DNA of 64,000 nucleotides from Deltaproteobacteria bacterium (GTDB taxonomy: Bacteria > Myxococcota_A > UBA796 > UBA2385), in contig JAGYJW010000033.1 of assembly GCA_018401435.1 (NCBI GenBank), forward strand, positions 1 to 64,000, in the 5' to 3' direction. The notes under the pieces are model-generated. The model was not told where the DNA came from. It did not search any database and was given only the letters and a program-made list of their open reading frames with translations. Positions 43,224-53,027 of this stretch are shown here, piece by piece; position 1 is the stretch's first letter; each line of letters opens with the position of its first letter. The position numbers and the translations under genes are program-made.

Positions 43224-44831
43224 TCAAGCGAAGAAGTCGTTGCCCTTGTCGTCCACCACGACGAATGCGGGGAAATCGACCACCTCGATCATCCAGACGG
43301 CCTCCATGCCCAGCTCGGGGTAGTCGAGCACCTCGACCTTCTTGATATTCTCCTCGGCCAGCACGGCGGCCTGGCCCCCGATGCTACCCAGGTAGAAGCC
43401 ACCGAATTGCTTGCAGGCGTCGGTGACCACCTTGCTGCGGTTGCCCTTGGCGATCATCACCATGCTGGCCCCAGCGGCCTGGAAGAGCGGCACATAGGGG
43501 TCCATGCGGCTGGCCGTCGTCGGTCCGAAGGAGCCCGACGGCAGGCCCTCGGGGGTCTTGGCGGGGCCCGCATAATAGACCGGGTACTTCTTGAAGTAGT
43601 CGGGCAGGCCCTCACCGGCGTCCATGCGCTCCTTGAGTTTGGCGTGGGCGATGTCCCGGGCCACAATCATGGGGCCACTCAAGGACAGCCGCGTCTTGAT
43701 GGGGTGGCGCGCCAGCTCGGCCCGAATCTCGTCCATGGGCCGCGACAGGTCGATCTTCACCACCGTCTCGGACAAGGCGTCGGACTGGATATCGGGCAAG
43801 AAGCGGGCAGGGTTGCGCTCCAGGGCCTCCAGGAACACACCATCTGCGGTGATCTTCGCCTTGATCTGCCGGTCGGCGGAGCAGCTCACCCCGATGCCCA
43901 CCGGGCAGCTCGCCCCGTGGCGGGGCAGCCGCACCACCCGCACATCGTGGCAGAAGTACTTGCCGCCGAACTGGGCGCCAATGCCAAAATCCCGGGTGAT
44001 CTGCAGGATCTCGGCCTCCAGGGCCGGGTCGCGGATGGCGTGGCCCAGGCTGTTGCCTTCGGTGGGCAGGTCGTCGAGGTAGCGGCAAGAGGCCAGCTTC
44101 ACGGTCTTGAGGTTGGCCTCGGCCGAGGTGCCCCCAATCACCACCGCGAGGTGGTAGGGCGGACAGGCCGCCGTGCCCAACTTGGGGATCTCGGCCCGCA
44201 GAAAGTCCAGCATGGACGCCGGGTTCAGCAGGGCCTTGGTCTTCTGGTAGAGGTAGGTCTTGTTGGCCGACCCGCCGCCCTTGGCGATGAAGAAGAACTC
44301 ATAGCTGTCGCCGGGCACATGGTAGAGGTCGATCTGGGCCGGCAGGTTGGTGCCGGTATTCTTCTCTTCGTAGGTGGAGATCGGCGCCAGCTGGCTATAG
44401 CGCAGGCTGCCTTCGGTATAGGTGCGGTAGATGCCATGGGACAAGGCCGCGGCGTCATCGCCTTCGGTGAAGACACGCTGCCCCTTCTTGGCCATGACGA
44501 TCGCGGTGCCGGTGTCCTGGCAGCTGGGCAAGATGAAGCTGGCCGAGGTCACGGCGTTCTTGAGCAGCGAGGTGGCGACGAAGCGGTCGTTGGCGCTGGC
44601 CTCGGGATCGTCGAGGATGTCGCGAAGCTGCTGCAGGTGACCCGGTCGGTAGAGGTGGCTGACATCGCGCATGGCGGTGGCAGCCAGCTCGGACAGGGCC
44701 TCGGCGCTGACTTCGAGCAGCTTGCCGCCCTTGAAGTCCGAGAGGCTCAGCCCCCCGATGTCGAGTCGCCGCCAGGGCGTCTCTACGGGGTGGGCGTGGG
44801 GGAACATCTCCTGGTAACGAAAGTCCGGCAT
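43224..44831 (-). CDS. fumA: Class I (4Fe-4S) fumarate hydratase
   Basis: 535 residues with alpha and beta domains fused, as in FumA/FumB. It interconverts fumarate and malate in the TCA cycle. Cluster and active-site segments are 'SCQDTGTAI', '[19 protein letters not shown]' and '[16 protein letters not shown]' in the alpha part, and '[14 protein letters not shown]' and '[12 protein letters not shown]' in the beta part. The start at ATG 44831 ('[11 protein letters not shown]') fits the family; upstream in-frame sequence is unrelated. The first base is close to the divergent DUF2330 gene. Confidence 0.95.
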   Translation of the reverse strand: MPDFRYQEMFPHAHPVETPWRRLDIGGLSLSDFKGGKLLEVSAEALSELAATAMRDVSHLYRPGHLQQLRDILDDPEASANDRFVATSLLKNAVTSASFILPSCQDTGTAIVMAKKGQRVFTEGDDAAALSHGIYRTYTEGSLRYSQLAPISTYEEKNTGTNLPAQIDLYHVPGDSYEFFFIAKGGGSANKTYLYQKTKALLNPASMLDFLRAEIPKLGTAACPPYHLAVVIGGTSAEANLKTVKLASCRYLDDLPTEGNSLGHAIRDPALEAEILQITRDFGIGAQFGGKYFCHDVRVVRLPRHGASCPVGIGVSCSADRQIKAKITADGVFLEALERNPARFLPDIQSDALSETVVKIDLSRPMDEIRAELARHPIKTRLSLSGPMIVARDIAHAKLKERMDAGEGLPDYFKKYPVYYAGPAKTPEGLPSGSFGPTTASRMDPYVPLFQAAGASMVMIAKGNRSKVVTDACKQFGGFYLGSIGGQAAVLAEENIKKVEVLDYPELGMEAVWMIEVVDFPAFVVVDDKGNDFFA

Positions 44832-44940
44832 GGCGACCTCGGTGCGGGCGGGCCTCCCCCCTAACCCGGCGTCTCCCCCCACCTGCACAGGCCCCGCCAT
44901 CACCGGCTATGCTGGGCGCAAGCACAGACCGGAGTTGTCC

Positions 44941-46260
44941 ATGTTCGCCCTCGCAGCACTGCTTCTTGCAGATGCCCTCGCCTGCCCCACCATCGCCACC
45001 GGCACGCCCAACGGCCTCACCTATGACGTGGCCCGCACCTCGATCGTGCGCCAGGGCAACCGCACCACCTTCACCGTCAGCATCAACCCGGTGGGCCAGT
45101 CCCAGGACTTCGCCCTGGTGATGCCCGTCCCCGAGGTGCTGGGTGAGGACGACGTCGCCGTTCTGGACGCCTCGGTCTTTGCCACCCTCGAAGCCACCAC
45201 CGGCCTGCTCACCATGGCCGACGCCGGCTGCGCGCCGGCCGGCGGGGGAGACTCCAGCAGCGATGGCGACGGCGGCGGCGGCGACGGGGGCGAGAGCGGC
45301 TCGGTGCATGTCGAGGCCCAATTCGTCACGGGCGACTACCTGATCACCATCCTGTCTGCAGGAGAGTCCCAGGCCCTCTTCGATTGGTTGGACAACGAGG
45401 GCTACCACCTCGCCGAGGCCACCATCCCCATTCTCGAAGAATATATCAGCGAGGGCATGTTCTTCATGGCCGCCAAGGTGCTGGGGGATGCCACCGGCGC
45501 CGACGGCTCCAGCCTGCCCCCCTTGCAGGTGGCCTATGACAGCGAGGTCTTCACCATCCCCATCAAGCTGGCGGCCCGCAACTCGCCGGGCCAGCAGGAC
45601 ATGCTGATCTACGCCATCACCGACCAGAGCAGCGGCCTGGTGGGCGTGTCCAACTACACTGAGTTCGAGATTCAGGACCAGTGCATCTGGGGCGACCCCA
45701 ATACCGACGACTTCCAGGCCTTCTACGAGGGGCGCTTCAACCCCGCCTGGGAGGCCGCCGGCCAGGCCGGCTGGACCGTCGAATGGGCCGGCGGGCCCTG
45801 GGACTGCAGCCCTTGCAGCGGCTACCAGCTCTCCACCGAAGAGCTCAGCAGCCTGGGCTTTGTGGGCGAGTACGAGGACCACTTCCTCAGCCGCCTGCAC
45901 ATGCGCTACACCGATACGACGGCAACCCAGGACCTGATGCTCTACGAGTCGGGCATGCGCCAGGCCAAGGTCACCAGCTTCGCCGACGACAACAGCAGCA
46001 ACCGCGACTGCATCGCCATGTGTGACGGCTCGGACGGCTCCGACGGCTCCGGCGGCTCCGACGGCGGGGCCGATGGTGGCGCCGGCGGCAGCGGCGGCGG
46101 CAGCGGCGACGGCGGATCCGGCAGCAGCGGCGGCAACGCCACCCCGTCGGATAGCGAGGCCAAGTCCGGCTGCGCGACCACCGACGGTGGCGCTGGCTGG
46201 CCCGCCGCCCTGGGCGGACTGGGCCTGCTCCTTGCCTTGGGGCGCCGTCGCCGGGAATGA
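44941..46260 (+). CDS. DUF2330-like exported protein with MYXO-CTERM-like tail
   Basis: 439 residues. A short signal peptide ends before 'ACPTIATG', and then comes a DUF2330-like domain ('VARTSIVRQGNRTTFTVSINPVG', 'FALVMPVPEVLG', 'GYHLAEATIPILEEYI'). Low-complexity Gly/Asp/Ser stretches sit near residue 105 and at 365-415. The end has the form of a MYXO-CTERM or rhombosortase-type sorting signal: 'SGCATTDGGAG', a hydrophobic segment 'WPAALGGLGLLLALG' and the basic 'RRRRE'. It is probably cleaved and anchored on the surface. Its stop overlaps the desaturase start (ATGA). Confidence 0.85.
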   Translation: MFALAALLLADALACPTIATGTPNGLTYDVARTSIVRQGNRTTFTVSINPVGQSQDFALVMPVPEVLGEDDVAVLDASVFATLEATTGLLTMADAGCAPAGGGDSSSDGDGGGGDGGESGSVHVEAQFVTGDYLITILSAGESQALFDWLDNEGYHLAEATIPILEEYISEGMFFMAAKVLGDATGADGSSLPPLQVAYDSEVFTIPIKLAARNSPGQQDMLIYAITDQSSGLVGVSNYTEFEIQDQCIWGDPNTDDFQAFYEGRFNPAWEAAGQAGWTVEWAGGPWDCSPCSGYQLSTEELSSLGFVGEYEDHFLSRLHMRYTDTTATQDLMLYESGMRQAKVTSFADDNSSNRDCIAMCDGSDGSDGSGGSDGGADGGAGGSGGGSGDGGSGSSGGNATPSDSEAKSGCATTDGGAGWPAALGGLGLLLALGRRRRE

Positions 46261-47216
46261 GCCCCAGCCAGGCCATTCGTCAGGCCATCCTCCAGGCCGA
46301 CGCCGCGCTTCTGGCCCGCCACCCCTGGCTGGGCAAGGACGACGCCTTGGCCCTGGGCTTCTTCGTTGGGGCCTGGGCCCTGGCCATCGGGGTGGGTGCT
46401 GGCTGGCTGGCCGGCGGCCTGAGCGCCTGGCTGGCCGTGCCGCTCATCGCGCTGGCGCTCAGCGTCTTGCACGAGCTGGAGCACGATCTCATCCATGACA
46501 CCTATCTTGGCGGCCGGCCTGTTCTGCGCTTCTTGGTGTTGGCTGGCATCTGGCTGGGCAAGGCCAGCCTGGACCCCTGGTCCCGGGGCCGCATCCACCG
46601 CTGGCACCATGTGGCCAGCGGCCAGGCCGACGACATCGAAGAGCGGCTGATCGGCCTGGGCCTGCCCTGGGGCCCCAAGCGCCTGCTGCTCACCCTGCTG
46701 CCCATGGCCTCGGGCCTGGTGATCCCCGATCTTCGCCGGGCGGGCCGGGCGCGCCGCAAGGCCGGGGGCCGCACCGCCGATCTGCGCCACCCGCGCTGGT
46801 TTCACCTGGTGCGCGCCGTGGACGGCCTGCTCACCCTGCTGCCCCTGGTGGCCCTGACGGGCTGGGCGATGGGCGCGGCCTGGGCGCCAGCGCTGCTGGT
46901 GCTCTCTGTGCTGCCCAACACCCTGCGCCACGCCAGCATCGTGTTCATCTCGTCCAGCAGCCACTACACCGACATCCCCCGAGGCGACCTGATGGTGCAG
47001 AATCAGGTGCTGGACCACCCGATCTTCTGGCCCCTTCAGCTCTTCTGTTGGAATTTCGGCGCCACCCACATCCTGCACCACTTCGTCGTGCAGCAGCCCT
47101 TCTGGCGGCGCACCCTGATCTGGCCGAGGGTGAAGGCCGACCTGCTGGCAGCGGGCATCCGCCACAACGACCTGGGCAGCTTCGCGCGGGCCAACCGCTG
47201 GGCCGACGCCGGCTGA
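46257..47216 (+). CDS. Fatty-acid desaturase-type membrane di-iron protein
   Basis: 319 residues with four or so membrane helices. The three His boxes of the desaturase/hydroxylase superfamily are present: 'HELEHDLIH' (72-80), 'HRWHH' (114-118) and 'HILHH' (271-275), plus 'RHASIVFISSSSHY' near the last helix. The enzyme would use O2 and an electron donor to oxidise a lipid or carotenoid substrate. The ATGA overlap with the DUF2330 gene suggests co-translation. The order and box spacing fit a fatty-acid desaturase, though hydroxylases look similar. Confidence 0.82.
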   Translation: MSPSQAIRQAILQADAALLARHPWLGKDDALALGFFVGAWALAIGVGAGWLAGGLSAWLAVPLIALALSVLHELEHDLIHDTYLGGRPVLRFLVLAGIWLGKASLDPWSRGRIHRWHHVASGQADDIEERLIGLGLPWGPKRLLLTLLPMASGLVIPDLRRAGRARRKAGGRTADLRHPRWFHLVRAVDGLLTLLPLVALTGWAMGAAWAPALLVLSVLPNTLRHASIVFISSSSHYTDIPRGDLMVQNQVLDHPIFWPLQLFCWNFGATHILHHFVVQQPFWRRTLIWPRVKADLLAAGIRHNDLGSFARANRWADAG

Positions 47217-47249
47217 ACGCCCAGGCCGGCCCCGTGCTATCCAAGGCAG

Positions 47250-49361
47250 ATGGGACCCTTCGACGCCGCACGCCAGGCCCTGGAAGCCGGACGCCTTGGG
47301 CTAGCCGAACGCGGCGCCCGCGCCTGGCTTCAGGCCGCCCCCACCGACCCCGCACCCCGGCTGCTGCTGGCCGAGGTGCTGGAGGCCTTGGGACGCCCCG
47401 CCGAGGCCCTGCAGGCCTGGCTGGACGCCGCCGCCCGCGCCCCCCAACAGGCCGATGGCTGGCGGGGTTTTGGCCGCCTGGCCCTCTCCCTCGGGCATGT
47501 GGCCGAGGCCCGGCAGGCGCTGGACCGCGCCATCGCCGCCGACCCCCGCGACCCCGAGCTTCGCCGCCTGGCCGCTCGGGCCGCCAGCCGGCTCAAGCTG
47601 CTGGACGCCGCCCGAATCCACCTCGAAGCCCTGGTGGCACTTACCCCCGAAGATGCCGACGCACACTTCTCTCTGGGGGCGCTCAGCTGGGAGCAGGGCC
47701 GCAGCCGCGACGCCTTTGTCTGCTGGCAGGCCACCCTGGACCGCGACCCCACCCACCGCCTCGCCTTGCAGCTGGTGGCCGGCGTGCTGCTGGAGACCCA
47801 CGACGAGGCGGGGGCCCTGGCCTTCGCCCGCGCGGGCCTGAAGGCCTGGCCCGATGACCTGCCCCTGCAGCGCATCGCGGCCGCGGCCCTCAGCCAGCAG
47901 GGCCAGGACGAGGACGCCCGCGCCGCCGCCACCCGGGCCCTGGGCCAGCACCCCGACCACCCCAGCCTGCTGTGGTTGCGGCTGGCGGCCATGCCCCATG
48001 TGTGCGCGGACGCGGCCCACGAGGCCCGGGTCTGCGGCACCTTCGAGGCCGATCTCGTGGCCTTGGAGCAGGCCGCGAATCGGGATCTCGCCCAAGACCC
48101 CGCCGCCTGGGCCGAGGCCATCAGCCCCGTCTTCCAGCGCCACTACCGGGGCGGCGACTGCCTGGAGGAACAACGCCGCGTGGGGGCCTTGCTGCATCGC
48201 AGCATGAACGCCCGCTTCCCGGCCTTGCCCACACCCAGGCCCAGCCCTCCTGGCGCCCGCATCAAGGTGGGCTTTGTGAGCGCCCACCTGCGCCAGCACA
48301 CCATCGGCCGGCTCTTTGGCGGCTGGCTGCAGGGCATGGACCGGAGCCGCTTCAGCCTGGGCCTCTACGAGGTGGGGCCCTCGGGCGACGCCCACACCGA
48401 GGCCCTGGCCGCCCTCTGCGACCGCCGGGCCCAGGTGGGGGGCGATCTGGAGCGCGCCGTGCGCATCCTCTTGGCAGAGGCCAACGACGTGCTGATCTTC
48501 CCCGAGATCGGCATGCACCCGCGCCCCATGCAGCTCGCCGCCCTGCGCATCGCCCCCTTGCAGGCCGTGTCCTGGGGCCACCCCGTCACCACGGGCCTGC
48601 CCACGGTGGACCTCTTCCTCAGCAGCGCCGCCATGGCCGTCTCTCCCGACCGCGCCTGGACCACCGAGGAGCGCGTCGACCTGCCGGGCCTCTCCATCTC
48701 CTACCGCCCGCCGCCGCCGGAGTCGGGACCGGCGGACCGCGCCCGCTTCGGCCTGCCCGCCCAGGGCACCCTGCTGCTCAGCCCCCAGAGCCTCTTCAAG
48801 TACCGCCCCTTCGCCGATGACCTTCACGCGCGGATTCTGGCCGGATTGCCCGACGCCCGCCTGGCCTTTCTGGCCCACAGCGACCCCGCGGTCACCGCCC
48901 GCTTCCAGCAGAGAATGGCCGCGGCCTTGCGCCGCCAGGGCCTCGACCCCGACAGCCGGCTCTTCGTCGTGCCCCGCCAGGGCCACGCGGGCTGGATGGC
49001 CCTGCTGGCCTGCGCCGACCTCTACCTGGACAGCCCCGGCTGGTCGGGGGGCAATACCACCCTGGAGGCCCTGTCCCTGGGCATCCCCTGCCTGGCCTGG
49101 CCGGGCGATACGATGCGGGGCCGCCACAGCCTGGCCATGGTCACCCAGCTGGGCCTGCCCGAGCTGGCCCCGGCCAGCCCGGAGGACTGGGTGGCCCGCG
49201 CCATCGCCCTGGGCCAGGACCCCGCGGAGCGGGCCCGCTTGAGCGCCCGCATCCGGACCGGCATTCCCGGTCTGCTGGCGGATCAGCGGGGGCTGCGCGC
49301 CCTCGAAGATCTGCTCCAGCAGCGCGTAGACGCCCTGCGCGCCGGAATCAGCCCCGGGTGA
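47250..49361 (+). CDS. TPR protein with GT41 (OGT/SPINDLY-type) glycosyltransferase domain
   Basis: 703 residues. Residues 1-250 consist of TPR-like helix pairs ('AEVLEALGRPAEALQAWLDAA', 'FSLGALSWEQGRSRDAFVCWQ'). Residues 325-700 match the SPINDLY/O-GlcNAc-transferase catalytic region: 'IKVGFVSAHLRQHTIGRLFGGW', 'APLQAVSWGHPVTTGLP', 'SPQSLFKYRP', 'YLDSPGWSGGNTTLEALSLGIPCLAWPG'. Bacterial members transfer sugars to proteins such as flagellin or adhesins. It starts 34 bases after the desaturase stop. The last 14 bases overlap the convergent lysS. Confidence 0.88.
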   Translation: MGPFDAARQALEAGRLGLAERGARAWLQAAPTDPAPRLLLAEVLEALGRPAEALQAWLDAAARAPQQADGWRGFGRLALSLGHVAEARQALDRAIAADPRDPELRRLAARAASRLKLLDAARIHLEALVALTPEDADAHFSLGALSWEQGRSRDAFVCWQATLDRDPTHRLALQLVAGVLLETHDEAGALAFARAGLKAWPDDLPLQRIAAAALSQQGQDEDARAAATRALGQHPDHPSLLWLRLAAMPHVCADAAHEARVCGTFEADLVALEQAANRDLAQDPAAWAEAISPVFQRHYRGGDCLEEQRRVGALLHRSMNARFPALPTPRPSPPGARIKVGFVSAHLRQHTIGRLFGGWLQGMDRSRFSLGLYEVGPSGDAHTEALAALCDRRAQVGGDLERAVRILLAEANDVLIFPEIGMHPRPMQLAALRIAPLQAVSWGHPVTTGLPTVDLFLSSAAMAVSPDRAWTTEERVDLPGLSISYRPPPPESGPADRARFGLPAQGTLLLSPQSLFKYRPFADDLHARILAGLPDARLAFLAHSDPAVTARFQQRMAAALRRQGLDPDSRLFVVPRQGHAGWMALLACADLYLDSPGWSGGNTTLEALSLGIPCLAWPGDTMRGRHSLAMVTQLGLPELAPASPEDWVARAIALGQDPAERARLSARIRTGIPGLLADQRGLRALEDLLQQRVDALRAGISPG

Positions 49362-51213
49362 GGGGCCGCACCGACACGGTCACGCCGCGCAGTCCCTTCT
49401 CCAACAGGCCCACCAGCTTCTGGGTTTCTGCAGAGAGGGAGGCCGTCCACGCGGCCAGATCGTCTCCCGCCACCGCGACCCCCGACACCACCACCGGCCC
49501 ATCGGCCCGCAGGCCGCGAATCACCACGCTGCCCGAGGGCTTGCTGCCCCACAGGGTCAGGCGCGGCAGCAGCACCAGGCCGTCCTGGGCCGGGCTGAGG
49601 GCGCCCACCTGCACCAGGGCGGCCAGGTCGGTGAGGCTGAGCCCGGCGGGGGCGGCCTCGCCATCGGCGGTGGCCGGGGTCGCGCCCCCCGTGCGGCCGG
49701 CCTCCTCGCCAAAGATGACGGCGTTGATGCCCGGCGGCTCGGGGCGCATCATCGGGAAGTAGATGACATCGTCGATGGACTCGGTGCCTTCGAAGATCAT
49801 CGCCATGCGCTCGATGCCCGGCCCGATGCCCGTGGTGGGGGGCATGCCGTGCTCCAGCATCTCGACGAAGCTGTAGTCCAGGGGGTGGCGCTCGTCGGCG
49901 GGCACATCCGAGCGGGCGTGGGCCTTGCGCCAGGTCTCCAGCAGCTTGCGGGGGTCGTTCTGTTCGGACCAGTTGTCGCCGCACTCGATGCCGCCGATGA
50001 CCAGCTCGAAGCGCTCGACATAGCGGGGATCATCGGCCAGGGGCTTGGCCAGGGGCGAGATCTCGATGGGGTGCCCATAGACGAAGGTGGGCTGCAGCAA
50101 GGTGGGCCCGATGAGGTCGTCAAAGAGCCGGAAGAGGGCCTCGCCGATGCTGCCCTGGGCGGGCACACCCTGGGCCTTCAGCCAGCCATTGGCCGTCTCG
50201 ACGTCGGGGCAGCTGCGGAAGTCGTGGCCGAAGCGCTCCAGCACCGCGTCGGCCATATTCACCCGGGCCCAGGGCTTCGCGAAGTCCACCTCGACCCCAC
50301 GCACGTCGAAGGTAGTGCGCCCATAGGCCTTCTCACTGACGAATCGGAACATGCCCTCGACCAGGTCCATATTGTATTCGTAGTTTTCGTAGGCCGTCAT
50401 GGTCTCGATCATCGAGAATTCGGGGTGGTGCGTCGAATCGATGCCTTCGTTTCGGAAGTAGCGCCCGATGGTGAAGACCTTGTCGAAGCCCGCGGCGATC
50501 ATGCGCTTGAGGTACAGCTCGTGGCTGATGCTCAGGTACATGTCCTGGTGCAGGGCGTTGAGGTGGGTCAGGAAGGGCCGGGCCGTCCCACCACCATAGA
50601 GCGACTGCAGAATGGGGGTGTGAACCTCGATGAAGCCCCGCTCATAGAGATACTGGCGCACCGCAAAGTAGAGCTTGCCCAGGCGGTCGAAGGTGGCGCG
50701 CTTCTCGGGCTCCATGGTGTGGTGCAGGTAGCGCTGGCGCAGGATGCGCTCGCGGTCCTTGAGGCCGGCCCACTTGTCGGGCAGGGGGCGCAGGGTCTTG
50801 GTGAGCAGGCGCACCGAGGTGACATCCACCGAGATCTCGCCGCGCTTGGTGCGCATCACGGTGCCGGTGGCCTCGATGATGTCACCCAGGTCCAGCAGGC
50901 GCAGGTTCTCGAAGCCCAGGTTGCCCGTGGCCGGATCGGGCTCCCCCACGCTCTTCTTGCGCACGAAGAGCTGCACCTTGCCCTGCTGGTCCTGCAGATC
51001 GGCAAAGGTGAGGTTGCCCTGGGACCGGTAGGCCATCATGCGCCCGGCCACGGTCACCACCTGGCCCTCCATCGCGTCGAAGTCCTCCAGCAGCGCGTCG
51101 GTGTAGTGGGTCCGGTGGGCGGTGCTGGGGTAGGCGGGGAAGCCCAGCTCAGCGAGCTGATCGAGCTTGTCGATGCGATCCTGGCGGATCTGGACGATGC
51201 GGGGCGTGGCCAT
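49348..51213 (-). CDS. lysS: Class II lysyl-tRNA synthetase with C-terminal extension
   Basis: 621 residues. Residues 1-492 are a standard LysS: an OB-fold anticodon domain ('VTVAGRMMAYRSQGNLTFADLQDQQGK'), motif 2 'FRNEGIDSTHHPEFSMIE', and motif 3 'GIGPGIERMAMIF' with 'DVIYFPMMRPE'. Where the protein normally stops there are another 129 residues, beta-rich and Val/Gly/Leu-rich ('LVLLPRLTLWGSKPSGSVVIRG', 'VVVSGVAVAGDDLAAWTAS'), that I do not recognise. The extension is in frame with no stop. It could be an RNA- or protein-interaction domain. Confidence 0.93.
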   Translation of the reverse strand: MATPRIVQIRQDRIDKLDQLAELGFPAYPSTAHRTHYTDALLEDFDAMEGQVVTVAGRMMAYRSQGNLTFADLQDQQGKVQLFVRKKSVGEPDPATGNLGFENLRLLDLGDIIEATGTVMRTKRGEISVDVTSVRLLTKTLRPLPDKWAGLKDRERILRQRYLHHTMEPEKRATFDRLGKLYFAVRQYLYERGFIEVHTPILQSLYGGGTARPFLTHLNALHQDMYLSISHELYLKRMIAAGFDKVFTIGRYFRNEGIDSTHHPEFSMIETMTAYENYEYNMDLVEGMFRFVSEKAYGRTTFDVRGVEVDFAKPWARVNMADAVLERFGHDFRSCPDVETANGWLKAQGVPAQGSIGEALFRLFDDLIGPTLLQPTFVYGHPIEISPLAKPLADDPRYVERFELVIGGIECGDNWSEQNDPRKLLETWRKAHARSDVPADERHPLDYSFVEMLEHGMPPTTGIGPGIERMAMIFEGTESIDDVIYFPMMRPEPPGINAVIFGEEAGRTGGATPATADGEAAPAGLSLTDLAALVQVGALSPAQDGLVLLPRLTLWGSKPSGSVVIRGLRADGPVVVSGVAVAGDDLAAWTASLSAETQKLVGLLEKGLRGVTVSVRPLTRG

Positions 51214-51347
51214 GGGGGCTCCAGAGCGAGGTCGGGGGGGCGGGCTAACCGGTCCTGGGCTGAAGCGGCTCGGCCATGAATGCAGCAGCGCCCCGTCCGG
51301 ACGCTGGGTCTGAACGGGGCGCTGGGGCTGATCCGCAGTGAGGGCGA

Positions 51348-51485
51348 TCAGTGGTGGCCGCCGCCGGCGTTGAGGTAGAGGCCGACGACGAAGACGACGG
51401 CGACCACGATGCCGAAGATCCAGGAGACCCAGCCCGGGTACTTCTCGAGGACGCCATTCCGCTGGGGGTGACTGCTGCTGGACAT
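51348..51485 (-). CDS. 45-residue single-helix membrane protein
   Basis: MSSSS start at 51485 with CGGAG about 10 bases upstream. A polar N-terminus with 'NGVLEKYPGWVS' leads into one membrane helix ('WIFGIVVAVVFVVGLYL') and ends 'NAGGGHH'. The size and form are those of small respiratory-complex subunits or regulatory membrane peptides, but no partner is visible. It lies between lysS and the HATPase gene. Confidence 0.6.
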   Translation of the reverse strand: MSSSSHPQRNGVLEKYPGWVSWIFGIVVAVVFVVGLYLNAGGGHH

Positions 51486-51780
51486 GCTGGACTCCGGGGG
51501 CGGCTGAGCGAGGGAGACAGAGGCTATCTGGCCCACCCCGGGTCGATCAAGGCATTTGTGCATCGCGCCAGGGGCCATGGCAGGACCCACAAGGGGCCGA
51601 CGGCGCCGCCGAGCACGCGCAAGACCTCGCTCCGACGGCCGAAGGGCACCGCCATTCAAGGCGGGCGTTGTCACATTCCGTCACGACCACTTGCGCAGAA
51701 TGGAGTAACGACACCGTAACTGCATGGGGGGACCTCCATCGATACCCTGCTCCTGTCACCGCATGATGGACGGATCAACC

Positions 51781-53021
51781 ATGAAGCCAATCACCGCAGC
51801 CGAGCCCCTGGTCGAGGCCCTGCTGGGCCTGGACCTGCCCGTCGCCTGGACCTCGGGCACCGGCCCTCCCCAGATCAACGCCGCCTGGCTGCAGGCGCAG
51901 CTGCCCATGCCCCTGTCGGCAAGGCAAGACGCCGAGCAGCTGGTGATCGCGGGCGCCGAGGTCGAGACCCGGGTGGACGGCTGCATGCTGGCCACCGACA
52001 CCGGAGCGCTGCTGCTGGCGCTGCCTGCGTCTGAGGAACGCCGCGCCTGGTTTCTGCACGAGGTCCGCAACCTGGCCTGGGCCGTGGCCTGCGGGGTGCG
52101 CGAGCTGGCCGAGGCCAACCCCATGGAGGCCTCCCTGGTGCTCTCCGACCTCGCCTTTGCCACCACCCACCTCGAGCACCTCTGCCACGCCGAGATGGGC
52201 TCCCGCAGCATCGGCCACACCACCCTGGCGGGCGCCGCCACCGCCATCGTCCGCATGGCCCGCCGCAGCTGCGACATCCCCATCGAGCTGAGCTGCGCCG
52301 TGGATGCCTTCGCTGCCGTGCAGATGCATCCCGCCGACTTCACCCGCGCCCTGCTCAACCTCATCCTCAACGCCGCGGAAGCCCTGCGAGGGGCAGCCAG
52401 CCCCATCCTGCCAATCCAGGTGCGGGTGGGCCGCCAGGAGCCCGACGGGCTGCACCGCATCCAGGTGTTGGACCGTGGTCCTGGCCTGGCTGGCAAAGCC
52501 GCGGAGGACCTCTTTGACCGCGGCGTCTCGGGATCGGCGAAGGGCACCGGCATCGGCCTCTTCGAAGTGCGCAGCCTCGCGCGCCTCGCGGGCGGCGACG
52601 CCACCTTGCAGCAACGGCCGGCGGCGGGGCCATCGCCGAGCTGCGTCTGCCCGGCGCCATCCTCAAGCGGCGCCCGGCCGCCAGCGCCGGCGAACGCCGC
52701 GCCGACACCCGCCTGCACCCCTCGCAACAGACCCGCTGCGTGCTCATCGGCACCGAAGGAACCGACAACGCCGACGTGGTGGATTGGTCCAGCACCGGCC
52801 TGCGCCTGCGCAGGCACTCCGACAGCCCACCGCCCACGCGGGCAGAGGCCATCCTGCACCGCGGCTCGGATCCGCGCCCCGTCACCGTCGAGCTGGAGCT
52901 GGTCCGCATCGCCGCGCCCGCGGACGCCTGCTACCGCTTCGCCGACCCCGAGCGCTGGATCGGCCCCCTCTGCATCGTGGGCCGCTGGCTGGACACCGAC
53001 CGGGCCCAGCCCCAGGCCTGA
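51781..53021 (+). pseudogene. HATPase (histidine-kinase-like) with PilZ-like C-terminus, one missing base
   Basis: Residues 1-285 carry a histidine-kinase-like domain set: 'RRAWFLHEVRNLAWAVACG' (an H-box-like 'FLHEVRN'), N-box 'ALLNLILNAAEALRG', G1 'VLDRGPGLAG' and G2 'SGSAKGTGIGLFEVRSLARLAGG'. After 'QQRPAAG' the frame is lost at a GGGG run (52626-52629). Adding one G restores 'GAIAELRLPGA' and continues to a C-terminal domain ('RCVLIGTEGTDNADVVDWSSTGLRL') resembling PilZ, which binds cyclic-di-GMP in known members. A homopolymer miscall is the likeliest explanation. Confidence 0.65.
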
Positions 53022-53027
53022 ACGCCG

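Noticed and set aside
45250-45300. Gly/Asp-rich codon repeats in the DUF2330 gene as a possible CRISPR or microsatellite
   Set aside because: These are imperfect in-frame codon repeats of a low-complexity linker, with no spacers and no repeat-unit conservation. The same holds for 46020-46130 and 61490-61570.
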